Shown here: in pieces, positions 27,727 through 36,102 of the stretch
Layout of the letters: every line of letters starts with the position of its first letter
Numbering within the stretch: the first letter of the stretch is position 1
Assembly (NCBI RefSeq): GCF_003287735.1
Contig: NZ_NSCM01000004.1
Span: 148,079 to 212,078, forward strand
Direction: 5' to 3'
Source: Photorhabdus bodei
GTDB lineage: Bacteria > Pseudomonadota > Gammaproteobacteria > Enterobacterales > Enterobacteriaceae
DNA length: 64,000 nt
Made by a program: the position numbers and the translations under genes
The notes under the pieces: generated by a model
Seen by the model: the letters and a program-made list of their open reading frames with translations, nothing else
What the model was told of the DNA's origin: nothing
The model's database searches: none

Positions 27727-28402
27727 GTGGCAACTCAGGCGTCCAGTTAATTGGCGCGATGCCTTGTTTTTCTAGCAATGCATTGGCCTTTGAAAAATGT
27801 TTGCAGCCAAAGAACCCTCGGTGGGCAGATAGTGGAGATGGATGGGGTGCTTTGAGAACGTGGTGTTTATTAGCATCAATAAAGTAGCCCTTTTTCTGAG
27901 CGTGGGAGCCCCAAAGCAGAAAAACGACGCCTGAACGGTGCTCATTGATAGCGGCAATGACTTTATCAGTGAAAGTTTCCCATCCCAGATTCGCGTGGGA
28001 GTGTGCATTACCACGTTCTACGGTGAGTACGGTATTGAGTAGTAACACCCCTTGTTTAGCCCAACTGACTAGGCAACCGTGATTTGGATGCTGGAAGTCA
28101 GGTATATCGGATGCCAGCTCTTTGTACATATTAACCAGAGAAGGTGGCGCAGGAATACCCGGTTGTACAGAAAAAGAGAGGCCATGTGCCTGATTGGGGC
28201 CGTGGTAAGGGTCTTGTCCAAGTATCACCACCTTAATATCAGCCAATTCGGTGTAGCGGAATGCATTGAATACATCCTGTTGTGGCGGATAAATAGTTTT
28301 ACCTGCCTGACGTTCTTTTGCGACATAGGCCAGCGTGTCGAGAAAATAGGGCTGTTTTTTCTCGTTACCGATTACGTCGTGCCATGTGAGGGGTGCGGAC
28401 AT
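27722..28402 (-). CDS. ung: uracil-DNA glycosylase
   Basis: 226 residues. Family 1 UDG: water-activating motif GQDPYHGP at about 62-69, [21 protein letters not shown] and the leucine loop [12 protein letters not shown]. Removes uracil from DNA. Overlaps the grpE terminator tail at its end. In E. coli ung is a few genes from srmB; here an island lies between them. Confidence 0.97.
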   Translation of the reverse strand: MSAPLTWHDVIGNEKKQPYFLDTLAYVAKERQAGKTIYPPQQDVFNAFRYTELADIKVVILGQDPYHGPNQAHGLSFSVQPGIPAPPSLVNMYKELASDIPDFQHPNHGCLVSWAKQGVLLLNTVLTVERGNAHSHANLGWETFTDKVIAAINEHRSGVVFLLWGSHAQKKGYFIDANKHHVLKAPHPSPLSAHRGFFGCKHFSKANALLEKQGIAPINWTPELPQ

Positions 28403-29049
28403 AGTAAATCCTTTTTATATAATTACCAAATGGATGTTAGCTTACCGATTACAAAATCAGAGGAAAACCTTTGATGCATACTAAAACTAAATTCTTGATA
28501 ACTATTTCAATGTTGTAAAGTATTTTTGAAAGTTTATCCAAAAAATTGCTTTGAGGTTAGCTATAGAAACTTATTTAAAACGTAAGGTAGCAGTATGTTT
28601 TATAGTAACTATATGAAATTAACTGTTTTGAATCAATGAGTATCCTCATTTGTGTGGGTATGTAGGAATGAGGCATATTGCTTTGACTAAATAACTAAGA
28701 TAACTCATTGATAATTTGGTTTATTGTGCGAATGTAGAGATAGAAATGATTACGAATATTCAATACCGTGAAGGGCCAGATTGTGGCTAAGGATAAGCTG
28801 GATCGTTTGAATATCGTATGAAACCAAAACAATACTTGTTGTAAGCAGTCAGTTCACTTTGACTCTTTTCTGGCTATTTATTGACAAATAATAGGTAGAA
28901 ATTTCTCTGTTATCAGAGAGATGAATCACAGTTGATTAATTTTGTTAACATAATTTAAACATTAATTTAACTTTATGGCGTTCCCTGCCGATAGATTAGT
29001 TGTACTGATTAAATCGTCGATTATTTTCAGCTATCCTTAGGGGAATTTT
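28403..29049. other. long intergenic region before lipase gene
   Basis: About 650 AT-rich bases. A TTGACA at 28881 lacks a convincing -10 at the right distance. A stretch near 28745-28830 has scraps of open frame but nothing I recognise. Presumably contains the lipase promoter and the left edge of the accessory region. Confidence 0.4.
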
Positions 29050-30066
29050 ATGAGTTTATCAATTGAAATGAATCTATCAGTCGATTCAAGTTTTCCCGTT
29101 TTAAATAATCTTCAACTTATTACACCGCCTTCTGTTCCAGACCAGAATATTAAAAAAGCGACCACTGAAGTTTTTTCCCTCTCGGAAATAACTAAACAAA
29201 ATAATAGAGTCTATCAATCATTAATTAATGAGCAGAGTATTAACGTTAATTTAAAGTCAATCACAGGAATTAAGTCTGAGCAAATTAGTGGTAAGCAATC
29301 TCATGAGATTGATTATATGTTGACCTTAATTTCTGATGATGTTTACATACGCACCACGATGGGAATAGGTGATTATGTTCGTCTTTCTGATGGTGAATTA
29401 TTAAAGGCAGGAATAGAGCCGGCAAATTTAAGGGATGAAACAACAGGCTTTCAGGCAGGTATTTATCGGAATGACGATCTCTATATAGTGGCTTTTGTGG
29501 GCACTAATGATTTGAAGGATATATTAACTAATTTACGACAAGGTTTTGGATTTGATGAAGCTCAATATCATCAAGCAATTGATTTAGCTCGCACTGCCAG
29601 AATAGCATTTGGGGAAAACTTGTTATTTACTGGGCACTCTTTGGGAGGTGGATTAGCCGCGACAGCCGCATTATCAATTGGAAAGCCCGCGGTAATATTT
29701 AATTCAGCTGGTGTTTCTGACAATATGATGAAAAATTTGGGTTTTTCACCTCAAGAGGGTAGGGCTATCGCTGAAAATGGATTGGTACGCCATTATGTTG
29801 TGGAGCATGATTTACTTGATGTATTACAACAGAAACTGCCCGTATCTCAGCCGATAGGACATAAAATCTTACTGAAATATAATGATAATTCAGGAGAATC
29901 AGATCAAGGGTTTCCTCATAATCTGATACGTGGACTAAAAGCACATTCTCTTAAAAAGATGTTGGAATTATTAACAATATACAAACCTTGGTCGTCTTTA
30001 AATGATGAACAGCAAGGAGAATCTCTAGTCATGCTTGATGAACTGGAGCTGAATGTTTCCGCATAA
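29050..30066 (+). CDS. class 3-type lipase, Photorhabdus Pdl-like
   Basis: 338 residues without a signal peptide. Alpha/beta-hydrolase: IVAFVGTNDLKDILTNL holds the oxyanion strand and GHSLGGG at 195-201 the nucleophile Ser197; candidates for Asp and His follow (HDLLDVL, FPHNL). Resembles the Pdl lipases that Photorhabdus encodes near Tc-toxin genes. The ankyrin gene 15 bases downstream suggests an effector with a bound partner, as in lipase-ankyrin effector pairs. Substrate and export route unknown; no Tc or type VI genes are in the window. Confidence 0.75.
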   Translation: MSLSIEMNLSVDSSFPVLNNLQLITPPSVPDQNIKKATTEVFSLSEITKQNNRVYQSLINEQSINVNLKSITGIKSEQISGKQSHEIDYMLTLISDDVYIRTTMGIGDYVRLSDGELLKAGIEPANLRDETTGFQAGIYRNDDLYIVAFVGTNDLKDILTNLRQGFGFDEAQYHQAIDLARTARIAFGENLLFTGHSLGGGLAATAALSIGKPAVIFNSAGVSDNMMKNLGFSPQEGRAIAENGLVRHYVVEHDLLDVLQQKLPVSQPIGHKILLKYNDNSGESDQGFPHNLIRGLKAHSLKKMLELLTIYKPWSSLNDEQQGESLVMLDELELNVSA

Positions 30067-30081
30067 TTAAAGAGAGGCGCG

Positions 30082-30669
30082 ATGAAAATTGGCGAAGTAA
30101 TTGAGCCTGAATTGGAACTGGATTGTCAGCGGAGTGAAGAAAATATAACTCCGTTACAATGGGCTATATTCAATCAGCGAATGGATGATGCTAATAATTT
30201 GCTGAAAGAGGGGGCTGATCCTACTCAACCTGGTTTGCAACAAGAAAGTGCTTTACATACGGCTGCAAAAATCAACAACCCTGATTATCTTAAATCTTTA
30301 TTATCAGTTGTGCCGGATGTGAATATTATACATCCCATAACCTTAGCAACACCTTTACATGTTGCGGTTCAGGTAGAGAGAAAAATGCAGGTTGAATTAC
30401 TGTTGGTCGCTGGTGCTAATCCCAATCAGGCTAATCGGATTGGAGATACTCCGTTACATATTGCAGCCAAAATTAACTCGCCGGAATTGGTGCTGATATT
30501 GTTGAAGTCAGGCGCTGATCCTAAATTGCGAAACAAGCAACAATCAACGTTCCAGATGTATCTCAATCTCACACCGCTAAAAGCTCGGAGCCGTGAGATG
30601 CAAGCTGAATATGATAAGGTTAATCACTGGCTGAAAGCTCAGCAAGTCAGCCGGTATTATTTGAAGTAA
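30082..30669 (+). CDS. ankyrin-repeat protein, likely lipase partner
   Basis: 195 residues, no signal peptide. Four recognisable ankyrin repeats: TPLQWAIFNQRMDDANNLL, SALHTAAKINNPDYLKSLL, TPLHVAVQVERKMQVELLL, TPLHIAAKINSPELVLILL. GAGAGG-like SD upstream; co-transcribed with the lipase. By analogy with other lipase/ankyrin pairs it may bind and restrain the enzyme or chaperone it. Terminator follows at 30690-30727. Confidence 0.8.
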   Translation: MKIGEVIEPELELDCQRSEENITPLQWAIFNQRMDDANNLLKEGADPTQPGLQQESALHTAAKINNPDYLKSLLSVVPDVNIIHPITLATPLHVAVQVERKMQVELLLVAGANPNQANRIGDTPLHIAAKINSPELVLILLKSGADPKLRNKQQSTFQMYLNLTPLKARSREMQAEYDKVNHWLKAQQVSRYYLK

Positions 30670-30689
30670 AATAAAAACTGGCTATTTGG

Positions 30690-30727
30690 CTTAATGACAG
30701 TCAGTTAAGCTGACTGGCCTCTTTTTA
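30690..30727 (+). terminator. terminator after lipase operon
   Basis: CAGTCAG, loop TTAAG, CTGACTG then GCCTCTTTTT. Ends the two-gene operon. Confidence 0.65.
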
Positions 30728-31017
30728 CCGGATATTTTGCTGAGAAGAGCGAGTCATCATGATGAGGTAACCTTGTCAAGGAACGACATTGTTTGTATTT
30801 TGCTCAATTTAGCGATCAAGGGAAGTATTTAGAGGTTCTCACATAAATTTATTTTTCATTACGTTTGCATTTTAAAAATCTTAAACCAACCTTAATAATT
30901 AAGTATAAATGTTAATTATTCGTGATCTACCCTACGCTGATTTCTGGATTAATGGAATGTTTCTTTAAATTTCCATTAATTAGTTATTTAGAGGAAAAAC
31001 GAATTCTATAAGTACTG
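30728..31017. other. intergenic DNA before the island
   Basis: About 290 AT-rich bases with no gene seen. Likely holds the island promoter; several TATAAT-like strings are present but none stands out. Confidence 0.4.
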
Positions 31018-31043
31018 GGTAACTGTCTGGGAGCGGTAGCGCG
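31018..31043 (+). promoter_or_regulatory. JUMPstart/ops-like element 1
   Basis: GGGTAACTGTCTGGGAGCGG followed by TAGCGCG. The 3' part AGCGGTAGCG matches the RfaH-recruiting ops core GGCGGTAGCGT closely, and the 5' part resembles a JUMPstart leader. Located about 270 bases before the first island gene. Confidence 0.55.
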
Positions 31044-31101
31044 CCAAAATTGACTAGGTAGATACATTTATCATGAATAACTATTGGGACTGTCTAGGAT
31101 T

Positions 31102-31131
31102 TTGGAGCCTGTAATCCATGAGCGGTAGCGT
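31102..31131 (+). promoter_or_regulatory. JUMPstart/ops-like element 2
   Basis: AGCGGTAGCGT (31121-31131) matches the ops core at ten of eleven bases and is preceded by GGAGCCTGTAATCC, like the JUMPstart body. It lies about 180 bases upstream of the radical SAM gene. Ops pauses polymerase so that RfaH can load and suppress termination through a long operon. Confidence 0.65.
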
Positions 31132-31313
31132 ATGTCATGATTTTATTCCTATACCTACAGTTGTGTTCAGGCTCAGAAAGGACTATCTTCGAATTCATAA
31201 AAACAGGCGGAAAGTCAGATTATTGTATTACCCATTATAACAAGAATGCAGATAATTTATCTTATTAACTTAACATATTGAGTCGAAATTTATAAAGAGG
31301 ATATTTTACTGAG

Positions 31314-32162
31314 ATGAATCTTATAAATAAAGAAAAAATCCGCTATGTTTTTAGTCGAATAAAAAGAAAAGGTGTTCTAAATACAATTAGTGGTATAAAT
31401 AGGAAGTATATCAAATCAAAATTCATAGAGTCATTTTTATCTAAGCTAATAAGTAGTAAATTATATGTGCCGGATTTCCCTAAGATTATACAAATAGAAA
31501 CAAGAAGTGGCTGTAACTATTCCTGCTCATTTTGCCCCACAAATAAAGTCAAAATGAAACAAGGGAAAATGCAGCAAGAACTATTTGATAAAATAGTGGA
31601 ACAATTAAAAAACTTTAATGGTTATATCAGTTTGTTTTTTAGAAATGAGCCATTGATGGATAAGAGAATTATAGATTGGGCTCAAAAGATAAAAAACGAA
31701 ACAAATGCAAAAATAATTATTCAGACAAATGGTTCATTATTAAATGAAACAATTGCTAAGGAGCTTGGTCAATATGCTGAATTAATAGTGAATGACTATA
31801 CTGATGATAAAATAGTAATGAAGAAAATAAAAAAATGGGAGGAGAATATTACTGATAATTTAATATTTGTAACACGAGATAACTCTGAAAGCTTGACAAA
31901 TCGTGCTGGAAATATTGGTGAAAAAAAGAAGGTGTTTCTAAATAATTCATGTGTAAAACCATTTACTGAACTCACAATAACATTCAGTGGTACTGTTGTT
32001 TTGTGCTGTCAGGATTGGATGGAAGAAGCCATTATAGGAGATCTTAACCACCAAAGCATTCTTGAGATATGGAATTCAAATAATTTAAATGAAATTAGAG
32101 AACAATTAAAGAATAGAAATAGAATCGGAATATGTGAATATTGTGATTTTGTTGGGGTATAA
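31314..32162 (+). CDS. radical SAM/SPASM protein
   Basis: 282 residues. Radical SAM cluster motif CNYSCSFC (Cys67, 71, 74) binds the SAM-ligated 4Fe-4S cluster; C-terminal Cys groups (SCVKPF, VLCCQDW, GICEYC) form a SPASM-type auxiliary cluster site. SPASM enzymes modify peptides, sugars or aminoglycosides. First gene of the island, separated from the next by one base. No RiPP precursor is obvious nearby, so a sugar or lipid substrate is plausible but unproven. Very AT-rich. Confidence 0.8.
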   Translation: MNLINKEKIRYVFSRIKRKGVLNTISGINRKYIKSKFIESFLSKLISSKLYVPDFPKIIQIETRSGCNYSCSFCPTNKVKMKQGKMQQELFDKIVEQLKNFNGYISLFFRNEPLMDKRIIDWAQKIKNETNAKIIIQTNGSLLNETIAKELGQYAELIVNDYTDDKIVMKKIKKWEENITDNLIFVTRDNSESLTNRAGNIGEKKKVFLNNSCVKPFTELTITFSGTVVLCCQDWMEEAIIGDLNHQSILEIWNSNNLNEIREQLKNRNRIGICEYCDFVGV

Positions 32163-32163
32163 G

Positions 32164-33303
32164 ATGATGAATATATTTAAGATAATGCAGAAGCAAGTAT
32201 CCAAATGTTATGTAAAAGGGAATGACTGGAATTATTCGAAACATAAAGATATATATTTACATTTTAGTGATGAGCGTTGTTATGAAGTAGAATTGAAGGA
32301 ATGTGCACAATTATCTTATATAAAGAATGCAGATAGTATCATATTGTTGCCGACACTATGGGGACGATGTGATAAATCTGAGATCTTAGAAGCAATTCAA
32401 AGAGGAATAGAACAATGCATCAAATTTAATTCTGTATTAATGGTTAGTATTCAATCTAACTATAATCATAGAGAAGATATTATTGATAGTGTTCAAAAGC
32501 TTTTGAATGAAAATCAGGTTTACGACAAGTTGATATTGTTTCTTACAGATGTCAGGAGCAAAGCATATTCAATAAATCAAACTGTTCTTTTAGCAAGAAG
32601 GATAAACTGTTCAGCAGTTGGATGGATGGATGATGATGTTATTCTATCTGATGATGCATTTTTACAATTGTATGAAGATCTTCGCCGCAGAGGGTTTATA
32701 GGGAGTTCTGGTGCATTGAAATACCCGACACCGAAAAAATATCCTACTTCAAAACTTTTGAATTTTGCCAAAAATAAAATGTCTACAAAAAAGACAAAAT
32801 ATCCACATGGCTGTTGTATGATGGTAGGTGTCTCATCAATAAAAAACTTGATTCCTGCCAGATATATTTGTGATGATGGTTTTTTCTTTTTTGAATTATT
32901 AGACATGAAATTAGAAAATCCTCAAAATAATATGAGGATCGTGGAAGAGTCTATATGTCAACATTATGTTGGAGGGAATGTCAAAGATACATATTTTCGT
33001 ATACGTAGATCCATTATTAGCACTGTAGTTTATTGTGCTGATTATCCATTGGATAAGTGCTTGTATTATTTAAAAGAAGTTCAGTTCAATGGGTTGTTCC
33101 CCGCCATGTTTATTAATGTACCTATTAAAGATAAGATTATAAAAAGTATACTTAAATTTATATTCTTAATATGGCATGTAATCATATTGATTGAGTTGTT
33201 TTTTAGAAGATTTTCAGGAAATCCGTTAAGAGAAATAGCATGGTCTGCATATTCTTGGGAAAAAACTGAAAGTTTGAAGGAAAAAAAATCTTTATTTGAT
33301 TAA
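32164..33303 (+). CDS. GT-A type glycosyltransferase-like protein
   Basis: 379 residues from the ATG at 32164. The central WMDDDVILSDDAF segment is a GT-A metal/nucleotide-sugar motif, then FIGSSGALKYPTP and PHGCCMMVGVSS as acceptor-side elements; a hydrophobic helix near the end (FIFLIWHVIILIELFF) may anchor it at the membrane. Overall a divergent GT2-like protein. Its neighbours imply sugar transfer to a lipid or glycan. Donor and acceptor unknown. Confidence 0.6.
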   Translation: MMNIFKIMQKQVSKCYVKGNDWNYSKHKDIYLHFSDERCYEVELKECAQLSYIKNADSIILLPTLWGRCDKSEILEAIQRGIEQCIKFNSVLMVSIQSNYNHREDIIDSVQKLLNENQVYDKLILFLTDVRSKAYSINQTVLLARRINCSAVGWMDDDVILSDDAFLQLYEDLRRRGFIGSSGALKYPTPKKYPTSKLLNFAKNKMSTKKTKYPHGCCMMVGVSSIKNLIPARYICDDGFFFFELLDMKLENPQNNMRIVEESICQHYVGGNVKDTYFRIRRSIISTVVYCADYPLDKCLYYLKEVQFNGLFPAMFINVPIKDKIIKSILKFIFLIWHVIILIELFFRRFSGNPLREIAWSAYSWEKTESLKEKKSLFD

Positions 33304-33322
33304 TAAAATTGTTTTGTCAAAC

Positions 33323-33354
33323 TAAATAACTTTCCAAAATAGTGATCCACTTCG
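33323..33354 (+). mobile_element. IS630-type terminal repeat scar
   Basis: TAAATAACTTTCCAAAATAG resembles the left terminal repeat of the IS630-family element at 34854. No matching inverted partner is seen nearby; probably a leftover end. Confidence 0.5.
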
Positions 33355-33529
33355 TATAACACCTTGTGTAGCAGGGGTTGTGTGCTATGCATAGCAGAGC
33401 GATGAGTTAGTGCAGCCTATCAGGCACCAGACTTGCACTGCTTGAATATTAATCAAATAGACCAACTGTATCGGTATTATGAAAAGATATTTAGGTCATT
33501 AAATTAATAACGTCAAAATAGGGTTTACT

Positions 33530-34273
33530 ATGGATATTTGCAAATATATGTCTTCATGTAGAAAGTCAATAATTCCTATCCTCGATCCATTTAAGTTTAA
33601 TTATGAAATAAATATAAATAGACTATTAACTTTTCAAAAATATGCTCCTTTTTGTATAATAGCTAGTACGGATTGTGAAAACTTTGAGATGAAAGTGTCT
33701 CCCTTTATAGCTGCCGCATCAAAGATTAAAACCATCCCGATCATAACGCATTTTCCTCCTCAGAAACCAAACGGATTTCCTTCATCACCTTACGCAGATG
33801 CATTTTTTGCCACATCAGTGATAAATTCCAATGTGGAATACTATAGCTCTTTATCATTAGAGAGAGAGTCCATCAAGCAGAGTATTGAAAAGTATGGCGA
33901 CAACTGTTTAATCAGTTCTGCTGCTCTTGTTCTAGGTAATGATAAAAAGTCTCAAAAATTTGTTTATTCAAAAACTGTATATCACTCAACAGAAAGTATT
34001 GCTAGCGCATTGGAAGGTATAGATTTTAATTTATTGAAGGTTTTTTACCTTTATTCAAGAAACAGTGTCATTTCTAATGAAATATGCGGTTTTGTAAAAT
34101 CTCTTATTGGAAATAATATATTGTTGTTTGTTAGTGGAGGAATATCAAACACTGAGCAGGTAGATAACTTGTTATATTCTGGTGCTGATTTTATTTCAAT
34201 TGGAACTACATTTGAAGAAGTCAATTGGAATAACAATGCTATAAACATATTAAGTAAAGAAAGAAGATATTAA
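33530..34273 (+). CDS. MoeO5-like prenyl transferase (GGGP synthase/PcrB fold)
   Basis: 247 residues, a TIM-barrel prenyltransferase. LDPFK (18-22), ASTDCENFE (45-53), HFPPQKPNGFP (74-84), YLYSRN (173-178), FVSGGIS (200-206) and SGADFISIGTTFEE (217-230) parallel MoeO5 of moenomycin biosynthesis as I recall it. MoeO5 joins a farnesyl group to 3-phosphoglycerate. Archaeal GGGP synthase and PcrB are more distant. Idi is encoded 15 bases downstream, supporting an isoprenoid substrate. This is the key gene of the island: it predicts a prenyl-phosphoglycerate-type lipid. Chain length cannot be told. Confidence 0.75.
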   Translation: MDICKYMSSCRKSIIPILDPFKFNYEININRLLTFQKYAPFCIIASTDCENFEMKVSPFIAAASKIKTIPIITHFPPQKPNGFPSSPYADAFFATSVINSNVEYYSSLSLERESIKQSIEKYGDNCLISSAALVLGNDKKSQKFVYSKTVYHSTESIASALEGIDFNLLKVFYLYSRNSVISNEICGFVKSLIGNNILLFVSGGISNTEQVDNLLYSGADFISIGTTFEEVNWNNNAINILSKERRY

Positions 34274-34288
34274 TGAGGAGTTTCTAAT

Positions 34289-34819
34289 ATGGAAGATGTT
34301 ATTTTAGTCGATGAGAATGATAACAGAATCGGGTGCATTAATAAGATAGACGCTCATTTAGACGGTGATTATCTTCATCGTGCCTTTTCCTGCTTTATTA
34401 TTAATTCAAAAGATGAGGTATACATTCAGCAGAGAGCACAGTCTAAATTACTCTGGCCCGGATATTGGTCTAACTCATATTGCAGTCACCCGAGACCGGA
34501 TGAAGAAATTTCTCATGCCGTGATGAGACGTGTGGAAGAAGAACTCGGTATTGTAATAAATGAAGAACCAAAGTTTCTATATAAGTTCCAATATAAAGAA
34601 AAATATAAAGATGTAGGATATGAACATGAATTATGTCATGTCTTTATTGTTTTTACTGATGCACTACCAATGGAAAACCCAGAAGAAGTATCAGCAGGAT
34701 TTTTTATTAATATTAAAGATGTCCAAGAATACATTAATAATAATGAAGAGTTTTGTACACCTTGGTTCAAGAAAGAGTGGGCAGATATATTACAGAACTA
34801 CTTTGATAAATTGTACTGA
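34289..34819 (+). CDS. idi: isopentenyl-diphosphate delta-isomerase, type I
   Basis: 176 residues. Typical Idi1: FSCFIINSKDEVYIQQRA, catalytic Cys65 in NSYCSHPRP, NUDIX-like helix AVMRRVEEELGI, and metal/catalytic YEHELCHVF around Glu112/Glu114. It converts IPP to DMAPP. Pathway enterobacteria do not strictly need it, so a copy here, GGAG-led and directly behind the MoeO5-like gene, points to extra prenyl supply for a secondary product. Confidence 0.92.
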   Translation: MEDVILVDENDNRIGCINKIDAHLDGDYLHRAFSCFIINSKDEVYIQQRAQSKLLWPGYWSNSYCSHPRPDEEISHAVMRRVEEELGIVINEEPKFLYKFQYKEKYKDVGYEHELCHVFIVFTDALPMENPEEVSAGFFINIKDVQEYINNNEEFCTPWFKKEWADILQNYFDKLY

Positions 34820-34890
34820 TTAGAATGTATAGAGAATTTAATCAAGGGTATAATAAATAAATTTTCAAAATAATAGATCACTGGAAGGGA

Positions 34891-34954
34891 ACTCAGTCCG
34901 ATTTTTGCGATCTGATCAATTGCCAAAAATCCCAAACCTCAACACGGACTGAGT
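34891..34954 (+). promoter_or_regulatory. hairpin over IS630 transposase start
   Basis: ACTCAGTCCG (34891-34900) and CGGACTGAGT (34945-34954) are exact inverse copies, with an inner ATTTTTG / CAAAAAT pair. Read-through RNA would fold just ahead of the ATG at 34956 and could hide the start, a known IS self-control strategy. Conserved in the fragment at 456-592. Confidence 0.6.
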
Positions 34955-34955
34955 G

Positions 34956-35996
34956 ATGCCTATCATAGCACCCATACCTCAAAATGAATGCCAGAAAATG
35001 AGAAAACTTATCCATAAAACCCGTGATAAGAACTATTCCCGTCGATTGACGGCGTTATTGATGCTCAATGAGGGATTGACAGTGACTTATGTCGCCAAAA
35101 CCCTTCATGCCGCACGCTCTTCCATCAATCGTTGGGTTGAATGGTTTACATTATATGGACTCGAAGGACTCAAAAGTTTACCGGCTGGCCGACCTGCTGT
35201 CTGGGATCTCACCCCTCTCTATAGCCTGTTGCTTTTCTTATTACAGCAATCTCCCCAAGAATTCGGCTATCTTCGCTCTCGCTGGAGCCTTGAGCTTATG
35301 ACTCATACTCTTAATGAATTACTCAACCTCTCCCTAACACAAAGTGTCCTCTATCGTTATTTTGCTCAGGTGGGGATTGTCTGGCGCAGAGCGGCACTTA
35401 CGGTAAAACAACCTGATCCTGAACATGAGGAGAAAATGGCAAAGATCGCAGAAGCCAAAGCGAATATTTCGGAAAAACATCCCGTTTTCTATGAAGATGA
35501 GGTGGATATTGATTTCAACCCGAAAATCGGCGCAGACTGGTGTTTCAAAGGACAACAAAAACGGGTTATCACCCCGGGAAAAAATGAAAAACATTACCTT
35601 GCGGGTTGCCTCAATGCCCAGACAGGGCAAGTCACCTATGTTAAAGGAATAAAAAAGAACTCTGATTTATTTATCAAAATGTTAGATGAACTGAATCATC
35701 AATATCCCCATGCGGAAACCCTCACATTAATCTTAGATAACTACGGTATTCATAAAAGTCAGAAGGTAAAGGAGTGGCTGGCACGACATCCCAAATTTAC
35801 CCTGTTGTTTTTACCGGTCTATTCACCGTGGCTAAATAAAATAGAACGGTTATGGCAATCGCTCCATGAGACAATAACGCGAAATCACTGTTGTCAATTT
35901 ATGTGGCAGTTGCTTAATTATGTTGATGCCTTTTTGGCATCGTTTTCATCACAGCAAAAGCCAGGAAGACAAAAAATGAGTGTAGCACTATTATGA
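34956..35996 (+). CDS. IS630-family transposase
   Basis: 346 residues from the ATG at 34956 (an overlapping GTG precedes it). N-terminal HTH (LTVTYVAKTLHAARSSINRW), then DDE catalytic domain: FYEDEVDIDF, ILDNYGIHKS, and SPWLNKIERLW carrying the Glu. Complete and apparently functional. It could act on the related MITE ends in this island. Confidence 0.93.
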   Translation: MPIIAPIPQNECQKMRKLIHKTRDKNYSRRLTALLMLNEGLTVTYVAKTLHAARSSINRWVEWFTLYGLEGLKSLPAGRPAVWDLTPLYSLLLFLLQQSPQEFGYLRSRWSLELMTHTLNELLNLSLTQSVLYRYFAQVGIVWRRAALTVKQPDPEHEEKMAKIAEAKANISEKHPVFYEDEVDIDFNPKIGADWCFKGQQKRVITPGKNEKHYLAGCLNAQTGQVTYVKGIKKNSDLFIKMLDELNHQYPHAETLTLILDNYGIHKSQKVKEWLARHPKFTLLFLPVYSPWLNKIERLWQSLHETITRNHCCQFMWQLLNYVDAFLASFSSQQKPGRQKMSVALL

Positions 35997-36102
35997 AATC
36001 TTATTTATAAGTCTGCATGATACGAAATATCCTCTATTTTGATAGGATTTCATAAAAATATAACTTTTTTCTAACTATAGAATAAAATCAGGTTCTGGAA
36101 TA

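Larger units (their letters stand above)
34854..36007 (+). mobile_element. intact IS630-family insertion sequence
   Basis: About 1.15 kb. Imperfect terminal inverted repeats AATAAATTTTCAAAATAATA (left) and, inverted, AATAAGATTTCATAATAGTG (right), each flanked by TA, the target of this family. One full transposase gene. It separates idi from the FAD oxidase gene but interrupts no recognised ORF. Related fragments occur at 456-592, 33323 and 44379, and a derived MITE at 44970. Confidence 0.9.

Noticed and set aside
28745..28830. Possible small gene before the lipase
   Set aside because: Frames are short and broken, with no ribosome site or recognisable sequence.
31018..31140. Repeated GAGCGGTAGCG blocks as IS remnants
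   Set aside because: The match to the ops/JUMPstart pattern and the position upstream of a long glycan-type operon explain them better.
33330..33529. A MITE between the glycosyltransferase and MoeO5-like genes
   Set aside because: Only one terminal-repeat-like end is convincing; no inverted partner with a flanking TA was found.
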